From Treponema sp. (GTDB lineage Bacteria; Spirochaetota; Spirochaetia; Treponematales; Treponemataceae), in NCBI GenBank assembly GCA_017446265.1, contig JAFSRD010000006.1, positions 1 through 64,000 of the forward strand: a stretch of 64,000 bases of DNA. The letters are read 5' to 3'. This document shows positions 7,285-15,756 of the stretch, piece by piece; positions within the stretch are counted from its first letter, which is position 1, and each line of letters begins with the position of its first letter. Made by a program: the position numbers and the translations under genes. Below the pieces are notes generated by a model. It was not told the origin of the DNA, searched no databases, and worked only from the letters and a program-made list of their open reading frames with translations.

Positions 7285-8882
7285 TATCTGCCTGTGTTGA
7301 GCGACCAGTAGATGTCGTCATGCTCAAGCGCTTTGTTATCTTTTGCAAAGTCGAATGCGCTGTGCCCATCTGCTGTACGTGCGGAAATAATTGCGCCGTT
7401 TTTAAGCAGCATTTCAATGACTCGTGTGGAACTGCACGCGCTTGCTGCGTGCATGAGCGGCGTTTTCCCTTCCCAAAAGCGATTGAGCGGTGTGCCATTA
7501 TCAATAAAAAGCTGCACTTTTGCAATTTGAATTTGTTCAGATGAAGGTGAACTTGTAAGCGCATAGACGAGCGCTTTAAGAACGGCATTTTCTCCTGCAG
7601 GATAGCTGTTGAGCAGGAGCGACAGTATGTTGGGATTTTCAGAATACTGCGCTGCAAGCGTAAGCGGCGAAATTCCGTATGCGTTTTGCACCCCAACAGC
7701 TGCACCTTTTTCAATAAGCATCTTTACGAGCGAACTGCTGTTTTGATAGCGCACCGCATACATGAGCGGCGTCCAGCCTTCGTTGTCGCGCGCGTTCACA
7801 TCTGCACCGCAAGCAAGCAGCGAGTTGATTGCCCAATCGTTTCCGCTTTTAATTGCAGCCATGAGCGATGTAACGCCGTTTTTATCAGACTCATGCACAT
7901 TAGGAAATGCTGTTGTTGGCGGCTGTGTTTTTTCAGGTGAACTTTGTTGCTCTGCATAGTCGTAAAGATATGTCTTTCCGTATGGGAGCGTATTTCGCAC
8001 AATAGGTTGCTGCACAAGCGCAGGCGGCAACTGCACTGCTGCATTATCCTGCGCCAATTCTTCATGTTCTGATTTTTGCGGTTCGTCAGGCAGTTCCTGC
8101 GGCATTGCTTCCTGCGAAACTTTTGGCAATATGTTTTGCGTTTCTGCTGTTTCGGGAATGGCTGCTTCATGTTGCTGCATGTCTTCGTGCCCGCCTGTTT
8201 GTTCGCCGTGCGCTTCTTGTGCCTGTGCGTCTTCGTCGTGTTCTGAAGGCATGTTTTCGCTTTCGTCAAGCGGCGGGGAGGACGGCAACTCTACGCCTTT
8301 TGCCGCCAACAGATGCGGCACTCCTCCTGCTGTATTGCTATTGAGAACTAGCACATCGTCAGCTTCTAAAAATGAGACGACTGCTTCATGGATTGCGCTC
8401 GTATTGTTAAGCTCTGCGTATGCTGCTGCGTATGTATTTGTCTTATCTTTTTGCATAAGGTGTTTGCGTATTTTGCGTTTTGAGGCGTCGCTTTTAGAAA
8501 CAATACGAATAAACGTATCTGGATCGGTGCAGTAGCGACACGCATATGAGAGCGCTGACTGTCCATATTTATTTTTTTTAGGTATGCTGACTCCCGCTTT
8601 GAGCAGCAGCTCAATGACATCGCTTTCTCGATTGTATAGCACAGCACGCATGAGCAGCGTGTCTTTTTCTTTGCCAAGCGTGTACGTAATTATGTCTCCA
8701 TTTTTTGTGAGCGCTGATTTGATTTGAGCGAGTGTTCCTGTTTTCATAAGCGTGTCGTATTTTTCGCTCGTGCCTGTAGCAAACACAGGCATTTGTGTTA
8801 AAATCACTACAAGAAAAAATACCGCAAAAGCAGCGCGATATGCAAAAAACTTTGGACTGTGTACTGTCGAAAAAAAACTCAT
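7284..8882 (-). CDS. Exported ankyrin-repeat protein with acidic linker
   Basis: A protein of about 532 residues with a Sec signal peptide (hydrophobic AAFAVFFLVVILTQ ending MPVFA-TG). One ankyrin block follows (about residues 40-130, KYGQSALSYACRYC), then a low-complexity linker rich in E, Q, H and D (about 205-300), then a second ankyrin block to the C-terminus (GVTSLMAAIKSGND, NEGWTPLMYAVRYQN, GKTPLMHAASAC, DGHSAFDFAKD). I choose the ATG at 8882 because a promoter (TTGATA-17-TATACT) ends six bases before it, predicting a leaderless mRNA; another in-frame ATG lies at 8897 inside that promoter. Probably a periplasmic scaffold; partner unknown. It is divergent from rpsF. Confidence 0.85.
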   Translation of the reverse strand: MSFFSTVHSPKFFAYRAAFAVFFLVVILTQMPVFATGTSEKYDTLMKTGTLAQIKSALTKNGDIITYTLGKEKDTLLMRAVLYNRESDVIELLLKAGVSIPKKNKYGQSALSYACRYCTDPDTFIRIVSKSDASKRKIRKHLMQKDKTNTYAAAYAELNNTSAIHEAVVSFLEADDVLVLNSNTAGGVPHLLAAKGVELPSSPPLDESENMPSEHDEDAQAQEAHGEQTGGHEDMQQHEAAIPETAETQNILPKVSQEAMPQELPDEPQKSEHEELAQDNAAVQLPPALVQQPIVRNTLPYGKTYLYDYAEQQSSPEKTQPPTTAFPNVHESDKNGVTSLMAAIKSGNDWAINSLLACGADVNARDNEGWTPLMYAVRYQNSSSLVKMLIEKGAAVGVQNAYGISPLTLAAQYSENPNILSLLLNSYPAGENAVLKALVYALTSSPSSEQIQIAKVQLFIDNGTPLNRFWEGKTPLMHAASACSSTRVIEMLLKNGAIISARTADGHSAFDFAKDNKALEHDDIYWSLNTGR

Positions 8883-8888
8883 ATGTAA

Positions 8889-8917
8889 AGTATACATTAT
8901 TGACGAAATTTTATCAA
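8889..8917 (-). promoter_or_regulatory. Promoter for the ankyrin gene, six bases before its ATG
   Basis: Minus strand TTGATA (8912-8917), 17-base spacer, TATACT (8889-8894), then six bases and the ATG at 8882. The expected transcription start falls on or next to the A of the ATG. It overlaps the divergent rpsF promoter. Confidence 0.6.
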
Positions 8918-8928
8918 TCTGATAATAT
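8900..8928 (+). promoter_or_regulatory. Promoter for the rpsF-ssb-rpsR-rplI operon
   Basis: TTGACG (8900-8905), 17-base spacer, TAATAT (8923-8928), about 50 bases upstream of rpsF. Eighteen bases are shared with the ankyrin promoter on the other strand. Confidence 0.6.
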
Positions 8929-8940
8929 AAACAAACACCC

Positions 8941-8959
8941 CTGGAGCAGATGCTCCCAG
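8941..8959 (+). promoter_or_regulatory. Hairpin in the rpsF 5' leader (candidate S6:S18 site)
   Basis: CTGGAGCA and TGCTCCCAG flank a two-base centre; the six-base arms GGAGCA/TGCTCC pair perfectly, between the promoter and the AGGAGG ribosome site of rpsF. In many bacteria the rpsF leader carries a hairpin bound by the S6:S18 dimer for feedback control. Position and operon content fit that role here, but I could not match the full motif. Confidence 0.4.
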
Positions 8960-8977
8960 AAGACCAGAGGAGGTTCT

Positions 8978-9271
8978 ATGAGAAAATATGAGCTTATGGC
9001 TGTTTTCCCACTTGATGAGGAAAAGTCAAAAAAAGGTTCTGCAGATGTTCGCACTGTCCTTACGCAGCATGGCGCACAGATTGAAAGCGAAGAGCCGTTT
9101 GGAGATCGCGATTTAACGTATGAAATTCAAAAGCAAAAGCGCGGTCGTTTTATCCTGTTTACTATGAAACTTGACCCATCAAAAGTTGCAGACATTTCGC
9201 GACAGTTTAAATTGAATGCCAATTTGTTTAAGTTTCTCTTCGTAAAGCTTGACGAAAAAGAAGCGAAGTAA
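8978..9271 (+). CDS. rpsF: 30S ribosomal protein S6
   Basis: A 97-residue S6, the platform protein that pairs with S18 in the 30S subunit. The start MRKYELMAVF is the family signature; the later segment FGDRDLTYEIQKQKRGRFILF is the central S6 motif. The ATG at 8978 is set by an AGGAGG site 6 bases upstream; longer upstream readings are not coding-like. It is first in rpsF-ssb-rpsR-rplI, the usual order in many bacteria. Length is typical. Confidence 0.95.
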   Translation: MRKYELMAVFPLDEEKSKKGSADVRTVLTQHGAQIESEEPFGDRDLTYEIQKQKRGRFILFTMKLDPSKVADISRQFKLNANLFKFLFVKLDEKEAK

Positions 9272-9291
9272 CATATGGCGGAGGCCGAAGT

Positions 9292-9747
9292 ATGACAGAT
9301 ATGAATCATGTGTTTTTAATTGGGCGTCTTACTCGCGATATTGGTGCCGACGAGCGCTCGTTTGCGTATGTAGGAAATAGCCAGCTTGCACGCGCGAATA
9401 TCAGCATAGCTGTCAACAGAAGCAAAAAAGAAAACGACCAATGGGTAGATGACGTTAGTTATTTTGATGTAACTATTTGGGGAAAGACGGCAGAAAATTT
9501 GCGGCAGTATTTGCTCAAAGGCAAGCAGATTGCTGTTGACGGCTACTTGAAGCAGGACCGTTGGCAAAAAGACGGACAGAATTTTAGCAAAATTGTCGTT
9601 GTTGCAAACAGCGTGCAGCTGTTAGGCGGAAAATCTGAAAGCAGCCAGATGGCTGGGGGCGCTCCGAGATTTCAACCAAAAGCAGAATATAGCGCGCCTG
9701 ACGTGCCTGTGCAAGACAGCGGCTTTCCCGAAGACATTCCTTTTTAA
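9292..9747 (+). CDS. ssb: Single-stranded DNA-binding protein
   Basis: A 151-residue SSB. The N-terminal OB fold covers about residues 1-115 (MNHVFLIGRLTRD, VDDVSYFDVTIWGKTAENL, GKQIAVDGYLKQDRW), then a short flexible linker, and the protein ends with the acidic hydrophobic tail FPEDIPF that recruits replication and repair partners. A GGAGG site precedes the ATG. It sits between rpsF and rpsR, a classic position, 20 bases after rpsF. Confidence 0.95.
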   Translation: MTDMNHVFLIGRLTRDIGADERSFAYVGNSQLARANISIAVNRSKKENDQWVDDVSYFDVTIWGKTAENLRQYLLKGKQIAVDGYLKQDRWQKDGQNFSKIVVVANSVQLLGGKSESSQMAGGAPRFQPKAEYSAPDVPVQDSGFPEDIPF

Positions 9748-9762
9748 TTTTTGGAGAATACT

Positions 9763-10107
9763 ATGGCAGATGAATCAAAAGATGCAGAATTTGAAGCAGA
9801 AGACATGACAGAAGAAAAGATGGATGAATCGCATCTTGACATGGGCATGACTGAAGACGGCTCTGACGATAAGGGCGCAGGTCGTGTCAAGGGCAAGGCG
9901 TATTTCCGCAAAAAAGTGTGCCGCTTTTGCGCAAATAAAACTAAAATTGATTACAAGGATGCAGACAATTTGCGTCGTTTTATGACGGAACGCGGAAAGA
10001 TTCTTCCACGCCGCATCACTGGTACTTGTGCAAAACATCAGCGGCAACTTGCAGCGGCAATTAAACGGGCACGCAACATTTGCCTTTTGCCATTTGTAGC
10101 AGATTAA
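9763..10107 (+). CDS. rpsR: 30S ribosomal protein S18 with acidic N-terminal extension
   Basis: A 114-residue S18. The conserved core starts near residue 45 ([21 protein letters not shown]) and runs to [11 protein letters not shown]; the CxxC pair of zinc-containing S18 forms is partly present (C52, C55). The first 40 or so residues are almost all D, E, M, S and G, an extension not found in the roughly 75-residue E. coli protein. I chose ATG 9763 because GGAG lies 6-9 bases upstream; a TTG at 9751 overlaps that site. The core call is certain; the role of the tail is unknown. Confidence 0.93.
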   Translation: MADESKDAEFEAEDMTEEKMDESHLDMGMTEDGSDDKGAGRVKGKAYFRKKVCRFCANKTKIDYKDADNLRRFMTERGKILPRRITGTCAKHQRQLAAAIKRARNICLLPFVAD

Positions 10108-10173
10108 AATTTTACATCGGGTGCGCGATCCAACTCCTGGTGACGTGCCCCGCAACAACAAGAGGAGCTTGAT

Positions 10174-10740
10174 ATGAAAGTCATTCTTAATGCAGACATC
10201 AAATCGCTCGGCGAAGAGGGCGACGTAAAAAATGTAGCAAACGGATACTACCGCAATTTTCTCGGTCCGCGCCGTCTTGCAGTGCCGTACAATGAAGTTA
10301 CCGTAGCGCTTTTTGAAGCGCGCAAAGCGGAAATTGAAGCGCGCAAAGAGCAAAAGCGCAGAGATTCTGCAAGCCTCAAAGAAAAGCTTGAAGCACTTGC
10401 GCTTGAAATTACTGTGCCGGCAGGCAAAACGGGCAAGCTGTTCGGCGCGGTGAGCGCGCAGACAATTGTCGATTTGCTCGCAAAGCACGGGTTTGAAATT
10501 GAGCGCAAGCGCATTGAAATTCCTGGCGTTGCAATCAAATCGGTAGGCAATTATCATTTTACAGTGCGGCTCTATGAAGCACAGACGGCAGAAGTGAAAA
10601 TTGCAGTGCATGCGCAGCAGGAAGAAAGCGCAGAAAAAGAAACAAAAGGCAGAAAGCCTCGAAGCGAGCAAGCGCAAAAAGATGTGCAGGAAGCAGCGCA
10701 GGAAGAAGTTGTTTCTGAAAGCGAAACGCCTTCTGAATAA
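10174..10740 (+). CDS. rplI: 50S ribosomal protein L9 with acidic C-terminal tail
   Basis: A 188-residue L9. The N-terminal domain (MKVILNADIKSLGEEGDVK, NGYYRNFLGPRRLAVPYN) binds 23S rRNA; a long connecting helix (ARKAEIEARKEQKRRDSASL) leads to the C-terminal domain (KLFGAVSAQTIVDLLAKHG). The canonical protein would end near residue 150; here about 38 extra residues rich in E, Q, A, K and S follow. A GAGGAG site sits upstream of the ATG. It is the last gene of the operon and is followed by a strong terminator. Confidence 0.95.
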   Translation: MKVILNADIKSLGEEGDVKNVANGYYRNFLGPRRLAVPYNEVTVALFEARKAEIEARKEQKRRDSASLKEKLEALALEITVPAGKTGKLFGAVSAQTIVDLLAKHGFEIERKRIEIPGVAIKSVGNYHFTVRLYEAQTAEVKIAVHAQQEESAEKETKGRKPRSEQAQKDVQEAAQEEVVSESETPSE

Positions 10741-10762
10741 GTTGCTGCGCATTTTACAGAAC

Positions 10763-10803
10763 AAAGCCGGACAGTCGTTGCAAAGCGACAGCCGGCTTTT
10801 ATC
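10763..10803 (+). terminator. Rho-independent terminator after rplI
   Basis: AAAGCCGG (10763-10770) pairs with CCGGCTTT (10791-10798), with an inner GTCG/CGAC stem, followed by TTTTA. It ends the rpsF operon 23 bases after rplI. Confidence 0.85.
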
Positions 10804-10820
10804 GTCTCTAGTCATGTACC

Positions 10821-10829
10821 TGTGGACAA
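10821..10829 (-). other. DnaA-box-like nonamer upstream of dnaB
   Basis: The minus strand reads TTGTCCACA, one base from the consensus DnaA box TTATCCACA. It is a single copy about 95 bases before dnaB. A single nonamer can occur by chance, so this is only a candidate site. Confidence 0.25.
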
Positions 10830-10922
10830 CTTGAGCATAACATGTGCATATGTTGTTGACAAATAGGAGCACGCTGTGTTTCCTTGTACGGCGGCCAACG
10901 CCACGTTTTTTAGGAGCGTCGT

Positions 10923-12227
10923 ATGTTGTTGAAAGATACAGTTCCACCGCATAGCGCAGAAGCTGAGCAGGCAGTGCTCGGAGCGTTGCTGCTCGACTGG
11001 AATGCTATGGCAGACGTTTACACGATGCTGCGCGCAGATAGGTTTTATTCGCTTCAAAATCAAATTATCTACGAGGCAATGACAGCTCTTTTTTCACAGA
11101 GCGTAAAGGGAGACACGCTCACTGTCATACATCAACTTACAAAAGATGGCAACCTTGAAAAAGCGGGTGGAGCGGGGTACATCGCAGAACTTACAGACAA
11201 AGTGCCCACGAGCGCAAATGTCGCTTATTACGTGAGCATTGTACTTGATAGGGCATACCGCCGCGACTTAATAAAAATCTCTTCGGAAATGCACGCCTCG
11301 TCGTATGACGAAACGCATGAAAGTCAGACGCTCATAGAAGAAGCAGAGCAAAAAATATTTGCGTTGTCGCAGCGCAACGAGACGACAAAAGTGCACAACA
11401 TGAACGATGTTGTTGCGACGACAATAGATTTAATCGATAAACGCTACAAAAGTAAAAACGCTTTTACCGGCATTCCGTCAGGATTTGCAAAGCTCGACAC
11501 GATGACAAGCGGCTTTCAAGATTCTGAGTTCATCGTCATAGGCGCGCGCACATCGATTGGTAAAACAGCCCTTGCTCTTTCAATGATGGAATATATCGCC
11601 ATTGAAAAAAATATTCCGTGCGGTTTTTTTTCGCTTGAAATGTCGTATCAGACAATAGGGCAGCGTTTGCTTTCGCAGGAGTCGCGCATTCCAAGCACAA
11701 AACTGCGTTCAGGATTTTTACAAGTAAAAGATTTCCAACGACTGCAGGACGCTGCAGGACGTTGCTATAATGCGCCGCTTTTTATTATAGACACGCCAAA
11801 CATGAAGCTGCTCGATATTCGTGCAATGGCGCGTCGCCTTGTTGCAAACCATGGCGTAAAAATTATCTTCATAGACTACATAGGGCTTGTCACAACTGAC
11901 GACACATCTGCACCTGTGTACGAGCGTGTCGCAGAAATCTCAAAGTCGCTCAAAGCTCTTGCACGAGAACTCAACATTCCTATCGTGGCGCTTTCGCAAG
12001 TGTCACGCGATGCAGAAGGCGAGGAGCCTAATCTTGCGCAGATACGCGGTTCTGGAGCTGTAGAGCAAGATGCAGATTTAGTCATATTTATCCACCGTGA
12101 CAGAAAAAAAGATGACCCGGTACAAGATGCAAAGCTCATTGTTGCAAAACAGCGAAACGGTCCTACAGGAAATGTCGATATAGTGTATGTGCAGGCATGC
12201 GCAAAATTTGAAAACAAACAAGAATAA
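10923..12227 (+). CDS. dnaB: Replicative DNA helicase
   Basis: A 434-residue DnaB hexameric helicase that unwinds the replication fork. The N-terminal helical domain starts at PPHSAEAEQAVLGALLLD; the RecA-like domain carries Walker A GARTSIGKT (207-215, usually GARPSMGKT), a FFSLEMS block, Walker B IIFIDYIGLV, and ends with the DLVIFIHRD and VAKQRNGPTG segments. An AGGAG site lies 6-10 bases before the ATG. It follows the rplI terminator by about 120 bases and so has its own promoter, and a bidirectional terminator follows it. Somewhat short (E. coli 471) but complete. Confidence 0.95.
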   Translation: MLLKDTVPPHSAEAEQAVLGALLLDWNAMADVYTMLRADRFYSLQNQIIYEAMTALFSQSVKGDTLTVIHQLTKDGNLEKAGGAGYIAELTDKVPTSANVAYYVSIVLDRAYRRDLIKISSEMHASSYDETHESQTLIEEAEQKIFALSQRNETTKVHNMNDVVATTIDLIDKRYKSKNAFTGIPSGFAKLDTMTSGFQDSEFIVIGARTSIGKTALALSMMEYIAIEKNIPCGFFSLEMSYQTIGQRLLSQESRIPSTKLRSGFLQVKDFQRLQDAAGRCYNAPLFIIDTPNMKLLDIRAMARRLVANHGVKIIFIDYIGLVTTDDTSAPVYERVAEISKSLKALARELNIPIVALSQVSRDAEGEEPNLAQIRGSGAVEQDADLVIFIHRDRKKDDPVQDAKLIVAKQRNGPTGNVDIVYVQACAKFENKQE

Positions 12228-12258
12228 AAAAACGCGGTCGTCGTGACCGCGTTTTTTT
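12226..12258. terminator. Bidirectional terminator between dnaB and the P83/100 gene
   Basis: AAAAAACGCGGTC and GACCGCGTTTTTT flank a five-base loop, with A-runs and T-runs on both sides. The two convergent genes dnaB (plus) and the P83/100 gene (minus) end at this hairpin. Confidence 0.9.
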
Positions 12259-12267
12259 CACATACGC

Positions 12268-13818
12268 TTACTTTGCGTCAGCGGCATTGGAGGGCGTTGC
12301 AGCTGTAGTCGTCATCTCAGTCAAATCACTTTTGTTGAGCAGTTTTATTCTACCGTTCGAGCCTGTCACAACAATTCCTTCGTTTGAGACAGACACTGGA
12401 GAACTTGACATGAGCGGCACGGGCGACTTCTGGAGCAAATTCAAATTTTCATCGTATTTGCCGAGCACCCAGCTGTTTCCGCTCTGAATGACACAATAAT
12501 AGTCGCTTCCGTCTCGTACGAGCACAGAATCTTCTGCAACAATCTCATTGCTTTCGTTTGTAATTTCCATGTTTGTTGCGTCAAGCGTAACAAGTTTGAC
12601 AATGCCGTTGCCAATATTTTGACCCGCAATAGCTATGAAGCCATCTCCTGCTGCGTGATACGTTCTGTTGCGGATAAACGTAACGGGAGAAGCGTGAATA
12701 ACTTCGCCAGTTGCGGAATTGACTTTTACAAGGCCCGAAAGCATTTCGCTTTGGTCGGTAAGCTGCATGCCGTACACCGCATCTGCGCGCGCATTCGCTG
12801 CCTGCCGTTCAAGCACTTCCTGCTGGTCTTTGGCAATTTCTTGTCGTTCGCGCTGCGCTTCTGTTTCTTTTCTATCTGCAAACTCTTGCGCTTCCCGCGC
12901 TTCTTCCCGTGCTTCTTGTGCACGCTCGCGCTGCTCGTCAGCTTCACGCTCTGCTTTTTCTGCTTCCGCTTGAGCTTTTTTGTCGTCAGGATTTTCTTCT
13001 GCCTTTTCACGCGCCTCTTCTGCCTTGCGCTCTGCTTCGTCAAGGCGACTCTGCTCTTCTGTAGCTCTGTGTTGCGCTTCTTGCGCGCGCTCTGTGGCAT
13101 CATCAGCTTCGCGCTCTTTGATGTCTACCATCTCCTTGCGGCTGTCTATATTTTTGTCATCGTCTTCCTGCATTGATTCAACAACTTCTTTGTCGCTGAT
13201 AGTAGTTGTATCGACAGTACTCAATCCGCCTTTTACATCGTAGAGCGGAATGACAATCTGCGTGTTGCCCGGCCACTCAGAGTAGCGCGTAGACATACCG
13301 CAACTTGAAGTGGTGAGGTTTTGAATAACGATGTTTTTGTATTTTGCACGAAATGCATTCATGTTGCCGCGATACACCGCGTTGTACACTGTAATGAAAA
13401 CGGCAAGCGTGTCCGCATCGCGTTCCGAGTAGCTGTATGCTGCAACGAGGTATGCAGAGATGATGCGCCGCACGTTTACAATGTGGTCAACAGTTGCATC
13501 GCGCCCTATGTACAGAATGTCTGCATCTAGTTTGCCTTGCTCGTTCGGGTCCACAGCGTGAACAACGTAATATCTGTTGCGCTCGCCTGTAGTCGTATAT
13601 GACTCCGGATTGTGCGCAATAACGCGACCAAGTCCTGCACCGATTTCTTTAATTGCCGCAAGCGAATCGATTTTTGCATGAGGGCCGACATAATTGACAA
13701 ATTCGACAGTGCCGGACACGCTCTGCAATTCAGGCTCGTTCACTTGTGCCGCTATGTTTGATATAAAAAGCAGACCGCACGCCACAAAAGCCGCAATGCT
13801 GGAAAAAGAAAATTTCAT
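12268..13818 (-). CDS. P83/100-family spirochaetal antigen
   Basis: A 516-residue exported protein of the P83/100 family, known from Borrelia and Treponema as an immunodominant antigen. It has a signal peptide (FVACGLLFISNIAAQ), a globular N-terminal domain (about 25-200), a highly charged coiled coil rich in E, K, A, R and Q (about 205-335) and a C-terminal beta-rich domain (AVYGMQLTDQSEM onward). The ATG at 13818 is set by a GGAGG site; the 14 codons upstream are not signal-like. A TGGTATACT extended -10 lies about 30 bases before it. It ends at the terminator shared with dnaB. Function is unsettled in the family; location is periplasm or envelope. Confidence 0.88.
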   Translation of the reverse strand: MKFSFSSIAAFVACGLLFISNIAAQVNEPELQSVSGTVEFVNYVGPHAKIDSLAAIKEIGAGLGRVIAHNPESYTTTGERNRYYVVHAVDPNEQGKLDADILYIGRDATVDHIVNVRRIISAYLVAAYSYSERDADTLAVFITVYNAVYRGNMNAFRAKYKNIVIQNLTTSSCGMSTRYSEWPGNTQIVIPLYDVKGGLSTVDTTTISDKEVVESMQEDDDKNIDSRKEMVDIKEREADDATERAQEAQHRATEEQSRLDEAERKAEEAREKAEENPDDKKAQAEAEKAEREADEQRERAQEAREEAREAQEFADRKETEAQRERQEIAKDQQEVLERQAANARADAVYGMQLTDQSEMLSGLVKVNSATGEVIHASPVTFIRNRTYHAAGDGFIAIAGQNIGNGIVKLVTLDATNMEITNESNEIVAEDSVLVRDGSDYYCVIQSGNSWVLGKYDENLNLLQKSPVPLMSSSPVSVSNEGIVVTGSNGRIKLLNKSDLTEMTTTAATPSNAADAK

Positions 13819-13903
13819 CGTATATTCCTCCGCATATGAATATCGACATAAGTATACCACATCTTTAGCATTCGCGCTACTTGTATTTTAATTGGCGCGG
13901 AAA

Positions 13904-15739
13904 TCAATTTTCAGAGGAGCTATCGTTTGCCTGTATTTCAGCTTTTGCCAAATCAGCTATTTTTCCAATTGTGTCGAGCGCATGCGTGCGCGTTTGCTTG
14001 CTGTATTGCGGGTACAGGAGCCGCGCAAGAATTGCTCTGCCGTGTACATATGTGTCGTGCCGTCCCATGAAGCAGCATATCTTATACACAGCATCGCAGA
14101 GCGCGGCAAGCGCAGCATCATTTTTTGCAGCGATGATGTGCGCTGTGTTGTCAAGCGCGTCTATGAGCACGCCGTCAGGGTCATACGCGCATTCTCCTGC
14201 AACAGTGATGAGCGTGAGCGCGTGGTTGCCGCTCTTTTCTGCATCAAGCAGCTTTGCAATCATCTCTTGAAATGTTGTCGTACCATAATATGCAAGCTGC
14301 CTCATCATAGCGTCCGTGCCCGTCAAATCTTGCGCAAAGAGTGAGCGGGGAACTCGTGCGCCGCTTGTTGCAATTTTTTTTTGCTCCAGATACATTTCGC
14401 ACGCGTTGTTGAGCTCTGTCATCCACTCCATTTCTTTTTCGCCATACATGCCTTTTTCAAGCGCAGCCGTCCGCTCTTTGCCGCGCAATCCGCTGCCAAG
14501 CATTCCTTCAATTTCGTATGCTTCAAAGAGCGGGGTCACTGGTTTGAGGAATGCGCTGTAGTCTCCCGCATCTTGAAGCGAAATGGCTGCTCCACCAACG
14601 CTTTGCACAACGCGGAAGCAGTCAAGTTCCCACGATGTTTTGCATATTGTCAAGTAGCCGCTTGTCGTGTAGATGAGGTAGTTCCAGCTGGTTGCACCGT
14701 TTTTTTTCGGAAGCTGCGCGCTCCACACGCGCTCGCTGCGTTCAGTGCAGTAGACTGCGGTATCTGTGTCTGCAAAAAGCATGCCGCGCAAAAACGGTTT
14801 TACGTAGCTTATGTGATGCACGTCTATGTCCGGCACGCTGTATTCAGTTGTAATCGTGCCGTCAGATGTCCGTATAAAGCGCACTTTTGCATTGTTCCCG
14901 TCAGGCTGGATGAGTGCCGCTCGTGTCGTTGAATATGTGATGAAAAACATATCATTTTTGAAGTCGCCTGAAAAGATTGGGTCGCCTGCAGGAATTGACC
15001 ACACTGTTTGAACAATGCGGCTTTCGTCAGGAGCGCAAAGGCACACGCCACCGCCAGAAAGGGTGAGGAGCATGCCGTGCGAAGCTGTTTCCCACGATGT
15101 GACGGCGCCAGGAAGCACAATGCGCTCAATCACTTCGCCGAACGGCGAGACGCGCAGCGCAACAGATTTGCCGTTTTCAGTTTGCGCGAGCATGACTGCA
15201 ATTGAACCGTCAGGAAATTCTTGCAGCGGAAAATCCTTTTGCTCGTCAGTTTTAATGCTCCACTTGCACACGCCTTTAATGCTCCAGCACGCTATGTTGT
15301 TTTTGCCGCGCGCAAAGATACGTGCGTCGCGTCCTGGCGTTGGTGCATCGACAATGGCAAATGGAGTGCGCACGTGCCACAGCGTGCGCCCTTCAGGATT
15401 TATGAGCGTGAGCGTTGTCTTGCCCGATACAGTGAGTACAAAGTCGCCGGGCAGCACGGCAAGGTATGGATTCGGCCGTCCTTTTACAGTGCGCTGCCAG
15501 CGGATAGTGCCGTCATCCATAAAAGCGGTTACTGTGCGCCCTTCATTTAAAACGACAAATCCATATGATGTCGCTTCAGGCGGGCAGACAAGTTCTCCTG
15601 GAAGCACGCGCGTCCAGGAAGCTTGCTGGCTTGTCAAGTCAATGTGGCGCGTATATGACTGTGCAATGACAGTACATGGTGCCAAGCAAAAAGCTAGAAA
15701 CAGTGTGAAGATGTATACAAAATTAGACTTTTTTTTCAT
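13904..15739 (-). CDS. Exported beta-propeller-like (PQQ/NHL-type repeat) protein
   Basis: A 611-residue protein with a signal peptide (FVYIFTLFLAFCLAPCTVIAQ). About residues 40-420 are repeated beta segments of the PQQ/WD-like type, such as GTIRWQRTVKGRPNP, EGRTLWHVRTPFA and WSIKGVCKWSIKT, where tryptophans recur in blade-like units. The C-terminal third (about 430-611) is alpha-helical, with spaced AL/DALD patterns suggestive of HEAT-like helices. The ATG at 15739 has a GGGAGA site. T. pallidum has similar large repeat proteins of unknown role. The stop is 85 bases before the P83/100 start, and both are on the minus strand, so co-expression of two envelope proteins is plausible. Confidence 0.75.
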   Translation of the reverse strand: MKKKSNFVYIFTLFLAFCLAPCTVIAQSYTRHIDLTSQQASWTRVLPGELVCPPEATSYGFVVLNEGRTVTAFMDDGTIRWQRTVKGRPNPYLAVLPGDFVLTVSGKTTLTLINPEGRTLWHVRTPFAIVDAPTPGRDARIFARGKNNIACWSIKGVCKWSIKTDEQKDFPLQEFPDGSIAVMLAQTENGKSVALRVSPFGEVIERIVLPGAVTSWETASHGMLLTLSGGGVCLCAPDESRIVQTVWSIPAGDPIFSGDFKNDMFFITYSTTRAALIQPDGNNAKVRFIRTSDGTITTEYSVPDIDVHHISYVKPFLRGMLFADTDTAVYCTERSERVWSAQLPKKNGATSWNYLIYTTSGYLTICKTSWELDCFRVVQSVGGAAISLQDAGDYSAFLKPVTPLFEAYEIEGMLGSGLRGKERTAALEKGMYGEKEMEWMTELNNACEMYLEQKKIATSGARVPRSLFAQDLTGTDAMMRQLAYYGTTTFQEMIAKLLDAEKSGNHALTLITVAGECAYDPDGVLIDALDNTAHIIAAKNDAALAALCDAVYKICCFMGRHDTYVHGRAILARLLYPQYSKQTRTHALDTIGKIADLAKAEIQANDSSSEN

Positions 15740-15756
15740 AATTTCTCCCTTTTTCA

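Noticed and set aside
9775..10947. Long minus-strand open frame of 390 codons opposite rpsR and rplI
   Set aside because: Its translation is rich in C, F and R with no family pattern and mirrors two certain ribosomal protein genes.
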